A stretch of DNA of 64,000 nt from Bradyrhizobium sp. SZCCHNS1050 (GCF_032484785.1 NZ_JAUETR010000001.1:4529501-4593500); one strand, 5' to 3'; shown: positions 33,909 through 44,384, counted from the stretch's first letter. The notes: generated by a model not told the origin, from the letters alone. Program-made: numbers and translations.

Positions 33909-35822
33909 ATGCTCGACTTCCTCGAACTGGAGGAGACCGTCGGCCGCGCCTGGCATCGCCTGGTCGGCACGACCTCGAGCTATCCGGTCCATCCGGATCA
34001 GGCCGTCGCCCTGAACGAGATCAGCGGCCGCATCGCCGTGATGTTCCGCGCGCTGGGCGGCGAGAGCGGCGTGCAGGTCGCCGGAGCCAAGGCGCGCAAA
34101 TCGGGCCATCGGCTCGGCTGGCGCCAGCGCATTGGCCTCGGCGACGAATGCCTCGATCAGGCCGGGCGCGATGGCGCCACCGTCTTCCTGCCGGAGACCA
34201 TCGCGCTGCTGCCGGGTCGCGCGCTCAATACGCAGCTCTATCACTGGCTCGCGGCGTGGTTCGCGACCATGGCGGTCGAGCCGATCGCGGAGCGCGATCC
34301 GCTGCGGCATGATCTGCTGGCGCTGCGCCGGGCCTGTGAGACGACCTCGCTGGTGCTGGCGCGCTTCCCTGGACTGGCGCGTCCGCATGCGCAACTCGCC
34401 GAAGCGCTGGCTGTGGCGCGTCCGCGGCGGCCGCTGCCTCGGCTCGAGCAGCAGGTCGAGCACATCGTCATGGCCCTGCTCGGCGCCGGCGCGCCGCCCA
34501 AGGGCGCGCTGTGGAATGCGGTCATCGCTGGCGGCGCGTTGCCGGAGGCCGCCCCGCCCGGCTATCGGCCGATGCTGCCGTGTCCGCTGTGGGGCGATTG
34601 CTGGAGCCGCGATGCCGTTGCCGCGGCGCGCGAGGACGACGAGACGCAGACGCCCGCAGAGCAGGAGGGGGCACCCGACACCCGCAAACGCTTCGCGCGG
34701 CGCGAGCGCGACGACACGGCCAAGCGCGATCCATTCATCCTCAACCGCTTCGAGAAGATCCTGGCGATGGCGGAGATGGTCAATGTCGATCGTCCGTCCG
34801 ACGATACCGACGATGACGACGCCCGCAAGGCTGCCGACGATCTCGATGAGCTCGCGATCGCCAGGCGCAAGGGGCGTCCGGCGAGCAAGCTGAAGTTCGA
34901 TCTCGACCTGCCGCCCGAGGCGGTGGACACGGCCCGGCTCGACAGCGGCCGGCTGTATCCCGAGTGGAATTATCGCAGCGGCGCCTATCTGCCGGACCAT
35001 TGTCGCGTCGTGACCGGCGATGCCGCCGAGGCGGGCGAGGCGTGGTCTCCGGACGATGCGATGCGCCGGCGCATCCGCAGCGTGCGGCGCAGGTTCGAGA
35101 CCTTGCGGCCGCGTCATGAGGTGATGCGCGCGCAGGCCGACGGCCACGACCTCGACATCGACGCGCTGGTGCGCGCGCGCAGCGATCTCAATGCCGGCCA
35201 TGGCGGACTTGATCGCGTGCATCTGGCGATGCGCCCGCTCGCGCATGATCTCGCGGTGACTCTCCTGGTCGACGTGTCCCTATCGACCGATGCGTGGATC
35301 GACGGCGTGCGCGTTCTCGACGTCGAGAAGGAGGCGCTGCTGGTGCTGGCGCATGGGCTGTCGGCCTGCGGCGACAGCCACAGCATTCTCACCTTCACCT
35401 CGCGGCGCAACTCATGGGTCCGCCTGGAGACCGTGAAGGCATTCGACGAGCCGATGAGCGGGCGGGTCGAGCGCCGCATCGGCGCGCTCAGGCCCGGCTA
35501 CTATACGCGTATCGGCACGGCGGTGCGTCATGCCGCCAGCCAGCTCGCCGAGCGATCCGAGCGCAAGCGCCTGCTGCTGGTGCTCACCGACGGCAAGCCG
35601 AACGACGTCGATCACTATGAGGGGCGGTTCGCGATCGAGGACACGCGCAAGGCGGTGCAGGAAGCGCGGCGCGGCGGCGTCGCGGTGTTCGGCGTGACCA
35701 TCGATGCGTCGGCGCAGTCGTATTTTCCCACCCTGTTCGGCCGCGGCGGCTACGCCATCGTCGGCAACATCAGGCGACTGCCCGCCGCGCTGCCGGCGCT
35801 GTACCGGCAGCTCGCGCATTGA
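33909..35822 (+). CDS. norD: NorD, von Willebrand A-domain partner of NorQ
   Basis: A 637-residue protein. The N-terminal 400 residues are the NorD-specific helical region with an acidic segment DDTDDDDARKAADDLDELA near residue 300. The C-terminal VWA domain has the MIDAS motif LLVDVSLSTDAWI and LLVLTDGKPNDVDHYEG. MoxR/VWA pairs remodel metalloenzymes; NorQD activates NorB. It is the last gene of the nor operon and converges on the DUF2267 gene. Confidence 0.94.
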   Translation: MLDFLELEETVGRAWHRLVGTTSSYPVHPDQAVALNEISGRIAVMFRALGGESGVQVAGAKARKSGHRLGWRQRIGLGDECLDQAGRDGATVFLPETIALLPGRALNTQLYHWLAAWFATMAVEPIAERDPLRHDLLALRRACETTSLVLARFPGLARPHAQLAEALAVARPRRPLPRLEQQVEHIVMALLGAGAPPKGALWNAVIAGGALPEAAPPGYRPMLPCPLWGDCWSRDAVAAAREDDETQTPAEQEGAPDTRKRFARRERDDTAKRDPFILNRFEKILAMAEMVNVDRPSDDTDDDDARKAADDLDELAIARRKGRPASKLKFDLDLPPEAVDTARLDSGRLYPEWNYRSGAYLPDHCRVVTGDAAEAGEAWSPDDAMRRRIRSVRRRFETLRPRHEVMRAQADGHDLDIDALVRARSDLNAGHGGLDRVHLAMRPLAHDLAVTLLVDVSLSTDAWIDGVRVLDVEKEALLVLAHGLSACGDSHSILTFTSRRNSWVRLETVKAFDEPMSGRVERRIGALRPGYYTRIGTAVRHAASQLAERSERKRLLLVLTDGKPNDVDHYEGRFAIEDTRKAVQEARRGGVAVFGVTIDASAQSYFPTLFGRGGYAIVGNIRRLPAALPALYRQLAH

Positions 35823-35889
35823 AGGCGAGAGGCGCACTGCCGCCGTACCGACGACCGATACCGGCCAGCTGATCGAAGGGGTCCGGCCC

Positions 35890-36324
35890 TCAGGTCGCCG
35901 GCTCGCGCAGATTGCGCAGCGGCACCGGCAGGTGGCCCATCAGCTTGTCGAACTCGCCGGGATCGAGCTTCTCCCAGAGAATTTCGAAGATGCCGCGCGC
36001 AGCCGTGAGCGGATCGACCGGGAATTGCGGCGGCAGTTGGCGGAAGATGTCATCGACGAAATATTCGAGATGGCGGTCCTTGGTCGGGGTTGCCGCGTGG
36101 TGCCAGCCCTCGTAGTAGATCCCGCGAATGAGCATCGGCAACTGGGCGCCGAAATTCACGGCGACGGCCATCGGCATACGGTCGCGCAGCACATGCAGCA
36201 CGGCACGCAGTGCGTTGTAGGCCTGCTGCCGGCTCGCCAGCGCGAGGCGTTGCTCGATGGCCTTCAGCCAGATGTTGGTTTCCTGGACGGTGTGATCCAG
36301 GGCGGTCACGCCGGTCTCGCTCAT
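35890..36324 (-). CDS. DUF2267 protein, probably FixK/FNR-controlled
   Basis: A 144-residue soluble helical protein of DUF2267 (TVQETNIWLKAIEQRLAL, AYNALRAVLHVLRDRMPM, QLPMLIRGIYYEGWH). Function unknown; relatives are often seen in stress and low-oxygen regulons. ATG 36324 has GGAG 6 bases upstream; an earlier ATG at 36336 is less well placed. An FNR-type box is centred about 125 bp upstream, and the gene faces norD tail to tail, suggesting a shared low-oxygen or NO response. Confidence 0.78.
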   Translation of the reverse strand: MSETGVTALDHTVQETNIWLKAIEQRLALASRQQAYNALRAVLHVLRDRMPMAVAVNFGAQLPMLIRGIYYEGWHHAATPTKDRHLEYFVDDIFRQLPPQFPVDPLTAARGIFEILWEKLDPGEFDKLMGHLPVPLRNLREPAT

Positions 36325-36441
36325 GTGGTTCTCCATGATGACAAGTGCACAGGACCGTTCGAGGGACGCCGAACGAGATAACGGCAAGGCCTGATTCGCT
36401 TGAACGCCTTGTCAGTAGGTGGTGCGTTCGGGCCGGTTATG

Positions 36442-36455
36442 TTGACCTGCATCAA
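36442..36455. promoter_or_regulatory. FNR/FixK-type box upstream of the DUF2267 gene
   Basis: TTGACCTGCATCAA fits TTGAT/C-N4-ATCAA with one deviation. It is the best FNR-type site in the window and lies about 118 bp upstream of the DUF2267 start on its promoter side. Confidence 0.7.
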
Positions 36456-37588
36456 ATCACGATGTCGTGGTTGGACCGTGAGGTAAATGGCGGGTCAACG
36501 TCCGGCGCAGTCGTTTACGATCCCTTGCTACCGCAGCGGCACCGGCGGTAGGCAAGCCCATCCGTCATCTTACGGGGATCGTCGTGGTCCCGTGCACGGC
36601 ACGTGACAATGGTCAGCAGTTCACTCTGACAAACAGCCATCGACAAACAGAACGTCTACAAATCAGCACGTCGCGATCTCGCGGCGCCTATCGCGCCCGA
36701 GTCTTGCTTGACGGAGCCCTCTTCAAGTGAGAGGGCGCAGGGAAGGCCGGGAGCTCGCCGCCCCCATGGCCCCCGTGCGGAAAGAATGCACGGGGCAGGA
36801 ACCACAGGTTCGGCTGAGACATCCCGGCCTTCCCTGCGCGATAGTGTTACGGCTTATACGCATTCTCCCCGGTGAACGGGCTGTCTTGCCACCGTCACCC
36901 GCGCGAGGCTGAAACCTCGTCACGAGCTTGACGCCAGCGTCGCGGCGCCAGGACCATGCGACTTCGCCGTCCGCGCCGTGCCGTTCGTCCGCAGGCATGA
37001 CACCCGCTGCGACACGTCGCGTCCATCGCATCCCGCACTCCACGTCTCGTGACGTTCGCGACACGCCCCTCTTCATGAGGCGGGATGCGCGGAAATGTCG
37101 TCCTGATTTGCCCGACGGTGCAAGCTGTTTATCTGCGGCAGACTGGCACGACGGGCAATTCGCGCATGGCGGTCATGCTGATTCGTTCGTCCGATGGCCC
37201 CGGGATTTTGCGTCTGCCCGTGCTCAGTCGGAGAGCGCATCCAAGTTGGGATCGGGCTGCTGCCTTGGGGGCGGCGCGAGGTGGGCGCTGCGGGCGCTGA
37301 GAGACGCGCGACCACGGCGCTCCTCGTTCGCGGTGGCGCGCATGATGGCGAGCGACCGGAACGTTCGCGTTGCAAGTCCGGAACTTGCGCGACTCGTTCG
37401 CGCCGAACATCCCGAGATCATCGCGGGCCGGCGCTGCGCCGTCAGGTTGAACCCGTAATCGCCCTGCTTGTGAAGAACACGTCTTCGCTTGCTCGTCGCG
37501 ACAGACTCACCTTACATCGGAGTCGTCCGAGGCGGAGAGATCGCGCGCTCGACACCCCTTTCAACTCACGAATCGACGTCGGCTCGCA
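36456..37588. other. Long non-coding, repeat-like region
   Basis: About 1.1 kb without a convincing gene. Open frames here (for example on the plus strand at 36928-37458) are Arg/Ala/Ser-rich and lack family motifs. It holds the inverted repeat at 36735-36839 and stretches that look like decayed dispersed repeats. No tRNA or known RNA was recognised. Confidence 0.5.
36735..36839. repeat. Inverted-repeat element with 18-bp perfect arms
   Basis: GCGCAGGGAAGGCCGGGA (36735-36752) and its exact complement TCCCGGCCTTCCCTGCGC (36822-36839) enclose 69 bp with further short palindromic pieces such as CCCCGTGC...GCACGGGG. It has the look of a dispersed intergenic element of Bradyrhizobium-type genomes. 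Confidence 0.7.
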
Positions 37589-37831
37589 ATGCTCAAGTCT
37601 GCCCAAGAGAAGTCTGTTCACAACAAGCCTGCTCAAGACAAATCCGGCAACGACCTTCCGCTGACCGGCTATGCCGTCGTGGTCGATGGTCAGATCAAGA
37701 CCGAATTCAAGACCAAGGATGGCGCACACAACGGCGCGCATGACCTCAAGCGCCGGTTTCCGATGTTGCAGATCAGGGTGTACGACGCGGAGACGAAGCA
37801 GACCCACGACATCGAACTGACGCGGGCGTGA
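37589..37831 (+). CDS. Small protein of unknown function
   Basis: An 80-residue soluble protein. The first 20 residues are Lys/Gln/Ser-rich and probably flexible; the rest (LTGYAVVVDGQIKTEFKTKD, then LKRRFPMLQIRVYDAET) looks like a small alpha-beta unit. Lysine-rich, AT-richer codon use differs somewhat from neighbours. No clear ribosome site was seen. Similar short proteins occur in Bradyrhizobium, but no function is known to me. Confidence 0.55.
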   Translation: MLKSAQEKSVHNKPAQDKSGNDLPLTGYAVVVDGQIKTEFKTKDGAHNGAHDLKRRFPMLQIRVYDAETKQTHDIELTRA

Positions 37832-38134
37832 GACCGGCCTGCCGCGCGGGCCGTGGTGTTGTGAGGACGCAAGGCCGTTGCACCTTGTCGAGCCCGCAAT
37901 CGCTGTCGATGTTTGAGTGCATGGAGAGCATGCTCCTGATGTAGCCGAGGGTGCGGTGTCGGTCGCCGCGTCCTCGCCCCTGTGGGAGAGGGCGCAGTAT
38001 CGCGCAGGGGCGTGCGGTCTGAGGTGCACGCAGGCGACTGTCGGCCTGCGCGCCCGATACGCCGGGATGGGCTGTTGCGGTGGCTGCGTGATATGAGCCA
38101 ATCTGCCTCATCTCCGACCATGCGAGCAGCCATC
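37832..38134. other. Intergenic region
   Basis: About 300 bp with a small inverted arrangement (CGCCCCTGTGGGAGAGGGCG at 37976-37995) typical of repeat fragments. No gene, RNA or clear operator was recognised; the creatininase promoter should be here. Confidence 0.4.
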
Positions 38135-38929
38135 ATGACCGAAACCGCCTGGAACAGACTTTCCGCCGCAGCGCTTCGCGCGCTCGCGGCCCGAGACGCG
38201 ATCGTGCTGTTGCCGGTGGCCTCGACCGAGCAGCACGGCCCGCATCTGCCGACGGGAGTTGACGACTTCCTGTGCAGCGAGGTCTGCCGTCGCACCGCGC
38301 TGGAGCTGACTCCAGACCATCCCATCGTGGTCGCGCCGACCGTTTGGTGCGGGCTCGCCGACCATCACGTTCCGTTCGGTGGCACCTTCACCCTCGGTCT
38401 CTCCACCTACCACGCCGTGCTCAGAGACCTGTGCCGCTCGATTCTGAATGCCGGCTTCCGCCGCATCGTGATCGTCAACGGCCATGGCGGCAACATCCAG
38501 GCGCTGGCCACCCTCACCGGCGAACTGACGCGCGAGCTCAATGCGCCGATCGCGACGACGACCTATTTCATGGAAGGGCGGGAGACCATGGCCAAGGTCC
38601 TCGAGGATCAGGAGGGCGTGATGCATGCCTGCGAAGCCGAGACCTCGATGATGATGGCGGCTCATCCAGGCCTCGTCGACGCGGCGAGGCTCGACGCTGC
38701 CTTTGGGCCGAGCTTCGACATCATGGGCTCGCTGGTCCCGTCGCTGAAGATGTTCAGATCGTTCGCCGACATCACCACCTCCGGCGTCGCAGGCGATGCG
38801 CGCAAGGCATCTGCTGCAAAGGGCGAGAAGCTGCTCGCCGGCTGCGCGGCGGCGCTGGCGGCGCGATTGCGGGCGGGCGAGCCATGGTCCACTGCACCAA
38901 TTCCGCCGCCAGCCGCAAGACGACAGTGA
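38135..38929 (+). CDS. Creatininase-family amidohydrolase
   Basis: A 264-residue member of the creatininase/formamide-hydrolase family, which opens small cyclic or linear amides. Metal-site motifs: LLPVASTEQHGPHLPTGVDD (Glu, His, Asp), HHVPFGGTFTLG, IVNGHGGNIQAL (His) and HACEAETSMMM (Glu). The start is uncertain: ATGs at 38093, 38120 and 38135 are all in frame with weak ribosome sites; 38135 gives the usual family N-terminus (TAWNRLSAAALRAL). It stands at the left end of the organic-nitrogen island, and creatinine or a hydantoin-like ring is possible. Confidence 0.87.
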   Translation: MTETAWNRLSAAALRALAARDAIVLLPVASTEQHGPHLPTGVDDFLCSEVCRRTALELTPDHPIVVAPTVWCGLADHHVPFGGTFTLGLSTYHAVLRDLCRSILNAGFRRIVIVNGHGGNIQALATLTGELTRELNAPIATTTYFMEGRETMAKVLEDQEGVMHACEAETSMMMAAHPGLVDAARLDAAFGPSFDIMGSLVPSLKMFRSFADITTSGVAGDARKASAAKGEKLLAGCAAALAARLRAGEPWSTAPIPPPAARRQ

Positions 38930-39032
38930 CGCGGAGCATCATCCCGAGAAGCCCGTCGCAGGCGGGCGTTTCGGATGATGGGCCGCAAACGATACGTCCA
39001 CGGGTTTGATGGACGCATGCCGATCGGCAAGC

Positions 39033-39971
39033 TCAGCCGCGCTGCGCGGAAGCGGCGAGGCTCGGAGCTCCGATCGCGTCGAGGCCGTCCGCAAGACTGC
39101 GGCTCGCGTTTCGCACCTCGCTGCGAAACGTCTTCGCCAGGTTCGACAGCGGCCGCGCCTCCGACCACAGCACATAGGCCGAGACTTTGGTGCTCGGCGT
39201 GAACGGCCGTACCACGAGATCATGCCCGCCCTGGCGCGGCGAGAATGGATCGACCACGGCGACGCCGACGCCGGTCGAAGCCAGCACGCAGGCCGTGTTG
39301 CAGTAACGCACTTCGACGGTCGGCTGGAAGTCGGCATCGGCTTGCCGGAAGCTCTCGCGCACCGCTTCGCCGAGGCGCGTGCCGCGTTCGAGGCCGATCA
39401 GCGGGAAGCCGGCGAGATCCCGCGCTGAAATCACGTCGCATTCGGCAAGCGGATGCAGGGCCGGCATCACGCACACCATCTCCCCGGTATGCACGACCTC
39501 ATGGGCGATCCCGGGATGATCGGACAGTCCGAGCGCGAAGCCGAGCTCGGCGACGTTGCCGAGCACACCCTCGATGATGCCTTCGTAGCGGCGCACGTCG
39601 AAGAACATCCGCGTCTGCGGCCGGCGCCGCAGGAAGCCTGACAAGGTCGGCGGGATGATGCTGTAGGCGAGCGGCGGCGTGGCGACGATCGACAGATGAC
39701 CCGTCTTCTGCTCGCGCAGGTCACGCACGCGGTTTTCCAGCCGGGCGTGCAGGGTGAAGATCGCCTCGCTCTCCTCATAGAGCGTCATCGCCTCGGGTGT
39801 CGGGAACAGCCGGTTGTTGACGCGCTCGAACAGCGTGAAGCCGGCCTGCGCCTCCATCGCCTTCAGCGCATTGCTGATCGCAGGCTGCGACAGCGCGAGC
39901 TCCTCGGCGGCAGCGACCGTGGTGTGGTGGCGGATGACCGCCCGCAGGATCTCCAACTGGCGCAGGTTCAT
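39033..39971 (-). CDS. LysR-family regulator of the carbamoylase/ABC operon
   Basis: A 312-residue LysR regulator with N-terminal HTH (HHTTVAAAEELALSQPAISN, residues 15-34) and a substrate-binding domain from about residue 90. It is divergent from the N-carbamoyl-D-amino acid hydrolase and ABC genes, the usual place for a LysR controlling its neighbours. The effector is unknown, perhaps an N-carbamoyl compound. Confidence 0.93.
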   Translation of the reverse strand: MNLRQLEILRAVIRHHTTVAAAEELALSQPAISNALKAMEAQAGFTLFERVNNRLFPTPEAMTLYEESEAIFTLHARLENRVRDLREQKTGHLSIVATPPLAYSIIPPTLSGFLRRRPQTRMFFDVRRYEGIIEGVLGNVAELGFALGLSDHPGIAHEVVHTGEMVCVMPALHPLAECDVISARDLAGFPLIGLERGTRLGEAVRESFRQADADFQPTVEVRYCNTACVLASTGVGVAVVDPFSPRQGGHDLVVRPFTPSTKVSAYVLWSEARPLSNLAKTFRSEVRNASRSLADGLDAIGAPSLAASAQRG

Positions 39972-39998
39972 GGCATGGTCGCCCTATTAGCCCGGGTG

Positions 39999-40020
39999 AT
40001 GATCTCGGCCAAAATATCAT
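39999..40020. promoter_or_regulatory. Candidate LysR operator
   Basis: ATGAT (39999-40003) and ATCAT (40016-40020) form an inverted repeat in the 179-bp gap between the LysR gene and the divergent hydrolase gene. The symmetry is short, so this is tentative. Confidence 0.35.
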
Positions 40021-40150
40021 AGACCGAGGTCGTCCCGACTGGTTGCAATTCCTGCGCCGGTTTCGCTTCATTGATGCTTCTCTTGCGCGTCGCAGAGGGC
40101 GGTGCTGCCGCCTGCTGGAAAGGCATGACGCACAGATCGGAGGCAGAGTT

Positions 40151-41101
40151 TTGAGCCGTATCTTCCGCGCCGCCGCCGCCCAGATGGGGCCGACCCAGCG
40201 CGCCGACAGCCGCGGGCACACGCTGTCGCGCATGATCGGGCTCCTGGAACAGGCGGCCGCCCAGGGCGCGAAGCTGGTGGTGTTTCCGGAACTCGCATTC
40301 ACGACCTTCTTCCCGCGTTGGATCCTCGAAGGCGATGAGCTCGACAGCTATTTCGAGCGCGCGATGCCGAACCCGTCCGTTGCCGCGCTGTTCGACCGGG
40401 CGCGGGCGCTTCGCGTCGGCTTCTATGTCGGCTATGCCGAGCTGACACCGGACGGACGCCGCTTCAACAGCTCCATCCTGGTCGATCCCGACGGCGAGAT
40501 CATCAGCAAATATCGCAAGGTGCATCTGCCCGGCTCCGTCGAGCCGCGCCCGAGTGCCAAGTATCAGCAGCTGGAGAAGCGCTATTTCAGCTATGGCGAT
40601 CTCGGCTTTCCGGCCGTGCGCGCCGGCCGCGAGTGGGGCGGCGCCATCATGGGCATGATGATCTGCAACGACCGGCGCTGGCCGGAATCGTGGCGGGTGC
40701 TGGGGCTGCAGGGCGTCGAGCTGGTCTGCGTCGGCTACAATTCCGCGGCCTATGATCCGAATGGCGGCAACACCGAGGATGCCTCGCTGCGTACCTTCCA
40801 TTCGACCCTGGTGGCGCAGGCCAACGCCTACATGAATGCGACGTGGGCGATCGCGGTCGCAAAGGCGGGCGACGAGGACGGCAGCGGGCTGATCGGCGGC
40901 TCCTGCATCGTCGATCCCAATGGCTGCATCGTGGCGCGGGCGAAGACGCTCGCTGACGAGGTCGTCGTCGCCGACATCGACCTCGATCTGTGCCGCCAGG
41001 GCAAGGACAAGATGTTCAACTTCGCGGCGCATCGCCGGCCGGATCAGTACAGGCTCATCACCGAGCGCGCCGGCGCCGTCGAGCCGGTCGTGGTCGATTA
41101 G
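40151..41101 (+). CDS. N-carbamoyl-D-amino acid hydrolase-like nitrilase (paralogue 1)
   Basis: A 316-residue nitrilase-superfamily carbamoylase that removes CO2 and ammonia from N-carbamoyl amino acids. The Glu-Lys-Cys triad is visible in VVFPELAFTTFFPRW (Glu), YRKVHLPG (Lys) and GMMICNDRRWPE (Cys). The ELAFTTFFPRW and CNDRRWPE forms are specific to D-carbamoylases. TTG 40151 is the best start: GGAGG stands 7 bases before it, and the upstream frame is Arg-rich. It precedes an ABC importer in the same direction and has a paralogue at 51665. Confidence 0.88.
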   Translation: MSRIFRAAAAQMGPTQRADSRGHTLSRMIGLLEQAAAQGAKLVVFPELAFTTFFPRWILEGDELDSYFERAMPNPSVAALFDRARALRVGFYVGYAELTPDGRRFNSSILVDPDGEIISKYRKVHLPGSVEPRPSAKYQQLEKRYFSYGDLGFPAVRAGREWGGAIMGMMICNDRRWPESWRVLGLQGVELVCVGYNSAAYDPNGGNTEDASLRTFHSTLVAQANAYMNATWAIAVAKAGDEDGSGLIGGSCIVDPNGCIVARAKTLADEVVVADIDLDLCRQGKDKMFNFAAHRRPDQYRLITERAGAVEPVVVD

Positions 41102-41124
41102 CCGTTCACGTGGGGAGTTGCAGG

Positions 41125-41946
41125 ATGCGCCGTTCGTTGTTCGCAGGTTTCGTCATCCTCGCCTCGCTTGCTCCGGCGGGGGCCGCGGAGCTGCCCGCTG
41201 AGATCAAGCAGGCTGGCGTGCTCAAGCTCACGGTCAACTCGACCTACGCGCCGATGGAATATCACGACCCCGCCACCAACGAGCTGAAGGGGCTCGACAT
41301 CGATCTCGCCAACGAACTGGCGAAGCGGTTCGGCGTCAAGATCGTGTGGAGCGAGACGGCGTTCGCCGAACTCATTCCCTCGCTGCAGACCCGGCGCGCC
41401 GACTTCATCATCTCGGGCATCTCCGACCGTGCCTCGCGGCGCGAGACCGCCGACTTCGTCGACTATCTCGTCACCGGCCCGCAGTTCTTCGTGCTGGCGG
41501 AGAGCGATGCCAAGGTCGCGACCGATCTGTGCGGCCGGAAGATCGGCACCACGCGCTCGACGAGCTTCCCGCAGGAGATCGAGAAATGGAGCAAGGCCAA
41601 TTGCGAGGCCGCAGGCAAGCCTGCCGCGCAATATGTGCCGGGGGAGAACTCGATCGATGTCCGCAATCAGCTCAAGCAGAGCCGCATCGATGCCGCCGTG
41701 CAGGGCAGCGAGACCTTGCCCTATGCGCAGTCGCAGGAGGCCGGCAAGTATCGCATCGTCGGTGAGCCCATCGTCTTCGGCTACCAGGGCATCATGTTCC
41801 GCAAGGACGATGCAGGCTTTCGCGAGGTCGTGACCGAACAGCTCAAGGCGATGATCGCCGACGGCAGCTACAAGGCCATTCTCGACAAATGGGGTCTCGG
41901 CGCCAATGCGGTGCGCGAGCCGATGCTCAACGCGGCGCCGCAATGA
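41125..41946 (+). CDS. Amino-acid-type ABC transporter binding protein (first of two)
   Basis: A 273-residue periplasmic binding protein of family 3 (polar amino acids). It has a signal peptide (MRRSLFAGFVILASLAPAGA), then GVLKLTVNSTYAPMEYHD, the GLDIDLANELAKRFGV ligand loop and ADFIISGISDRASR. It shares clear sequence similarity with the second binding protein at 43566 (both carry AELPxEIKQxG after the signal and PYA/PYI near the end). The ligand is unknown; the setting suggests N-carbamoyl amino acids or hydantoins. Confidence 0.9.
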   Translation: MRRSLFAGFVILASLAPAGAAELPAEIKQAGVLKLTVNSTYAPMEYHDPATNELKGLDIDLANELAKRFGVKIVWSETAFAELIPSLQTRRADFIISGISDRASRRETADFVDYLVTGPQFFVLAESDAKVATDLCGRKIGTTRSTSFPQEIEKWSKANCEAAGKPAAQYVPGENSIDVRNQLKQSRIDAAVQGSETLPYAQSQEAGKYRIVGEPIVFGYQGIMFRKDDAGFREVVTEQLKAMIADGSYKAILDKWGLGANAVREPMLNAAPQ

Positions 41947-42796
41947 GCCGCGCCGACGTACTGGCTGATGGCTTTCCCGACCTGTCGGCGCACAGGATCG
42001 CGCGCAAGGCGCATTGGGGCCGCTGGCTTACGGCTGCCGTCATTGTCGTGATCCTGCTGGCGATCGGCCGCGCCTTCGCCAGAGGCCAGATCGAATGGTC
42101 TTACGTCGAACGCTTCCTGACCGCGCCGGTGATCCTGCGCGGCATCGTCAACACCATGGTCATGGCTGTCGCGGCGATGGCGCTGGGCATCGCGCTCGGC
42201 GTGGTCGTCGCGATCATGCGGCTGTCGCCCAATCCGGTGCTGCGGTCGGTCGCCGCCGGCTACACCTGGCTGTTTCGCGGTACGCCGCTGATCCTCCAGT
42301 TGTTGTTGTGGTTCAACCTCGCGCTGGTGTTTCCGACCATCGGCATTCCCGGCCTGTGGAGCGCGCGCGCCGTCGACGTGATGACGCCGTTCCTGGCCGC
42401 GCTGCTCGGGCTCGGCATCAACCAGGGCGCCTACACCTCGGAGGTGATGCGAGCCGGGCTGCTGTCGGTCGACATCGGGCAATACGAGGCGGCGCAGGCG
42501 ATCGGCATGGGACGGCTGCAGGCGCTGCGCCGGATCATCCTGCCGCAGGCGATGCGGGTGGTGATCCCGCCGCTCGGCAACGAGTTCATTGGCCTGGTCA
42601 AGGCGACCTCGCTCGCCAGCGTGATCCAGTATCCGGAGGTGCTGCACTCGGCCGAGAACATCTACTACGCCAATTCGCGCGTCATCGAGCTCCTGATCGT
42701 CGCCGGCCTCTGGTATCTGCTCGTGGTCTCGATGCTGACGCCGCTGCAGATGCTGCTCGAACACCGTTTTGCCCGTGGCATCGCGCGGGGTCGCTG

Positions 42797-42797
<1 letters not shown>
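41943..42797 (+). CDS. Amino-acid-type ABC transporter permease
   Basis: A 284-residue permease of the HisM/GlnP type with about five helices. [20 protein letters not shown] starts the conserved core and [20 protein letters not shown] is the EAA loop. An unusual N-terminal soluble lead of about 25 residues precedes the first helix. Start and stop overlap the neighbours (ATGA with the binding protein gene; TGATG with the ATPase gene). Only one permease gene is present, so it probably acts as a homodimer. Confidence 0.92.
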
Positions 42798-43561
<764 letters not shown>

Positions 43562-43565
43562 GGTG

Positions 43566-44384
43566 ATGGAATTGAAGTCGATCGTGCTGGCTGGGCTCAT
43601 GAGCGCGGCCGTGGCGGGCGCAGCTCTCGCCGCCGAGCTGCCGACCGAGATCAAGCAGAACGGTCTGCGCATCGCGGTGGTGCCGAACTATCCACCGATG
43701 GAGTTCAAGGATCCGGCCACCGCGACCCTGACCGGCTTCGACGTCGCGCTCGGCGAGGCGCTGGCCAAGAAGCTCGGCGTCAAGGCGGTGTGGCAGGAGA
43801 CCAGCTTCGACCAGTTGATGCCGGGCCTCGCCACGCAGCGTTTCGACATCATCCTGACCGGCATGACCGACTACAAGAGCCGGCAGGATACCGCGACCTT
43901 CATCGACTACCTGCGCAGCGGTCCGCGATTCTTCGTGCAGGCTTCGCGCGCCAGCGAGTTCAGGGAGCCGACGGCGCTGTGCGGCAAGAAGGTCGGCGCC
44001 TCCAGGCGCACGATGTTCCCGAAGGACATCGCCGCCTGGAGCGAGAAGAACTGCGGCGCGAGCGGAATCGAGCTCGTCGGCACCGAGGGCTCGGCCGACG
44101 CCCGGACGCAGCTCAAGCAGGGCCGCATCGACGCCGCCGTGCAGGGCAACGAGACCTTGCCCTACATCATGGATCTCGAGCCGAACACTTACGTGCCGGT
44201 CGGCACGCCCATCGCGTACCAATATACGGGGCTGGCGACGCCGGTGAAGGCGGACGAACTGCGCGAGGCGCTGCGCGCCGCGCTGGAGGGCCTGATTGCC
44301 GACGGCAGCTACAAGGCGCTGCTGGCGAAGTGGAAGCTGAGCGACAATGGAATCGAGAAGGTGCTGATCAATGCTGGACAGTAA
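43566..44384 (+). CDS. Amino-acid-type ABC transporter binding protein (second of two)
   Basis: A 272-residue family 3 binding protein: signal peptide MELKSIVLAGLMSAAVAGAA, then GLRIAVVPNYPPMEFKD, GFDVALGEALAKKLGV and FDIILTGMTDYKSRQ. It resembles the receptor at 41125, which suggests duplication with possible change in ligand. It begins 4 bases after the ATPase stop and overlaps the next gene by 14 bases, so it belongs to the same transcript. Confidence 0.9.
   Translation: MELKSIVLAGLMSAAVAGAALAAELPTEIKQNGLRIAVVPNYPPMEFKDPATATLTGFDVALGEALAKKLGVKAVWQETSFDQLMPGLATQRFDIILTGMTDYKSRQDTATFIDYLRSGPRFFVQASRASEFREPTALCGKKVGASRRTMFPKDIAAWSEKNCGASGIELVGTEGSADARTQLKQGRIDAAVQGNETLPYIMDLEPNTYVPVGTPIAYQYTGLATPVKADELREALRAALEGLIADGSYKALLAKWKLSDNGIEKVLINAGQ

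Noticed and set aside
36928..37458. A 176-codon open frame on the plus strand
   Set aside because: The translation is Arg/Ser/Ala-rich and covers repeat-like DNA; no ribosome site or domain. Treated as repeat remnant.
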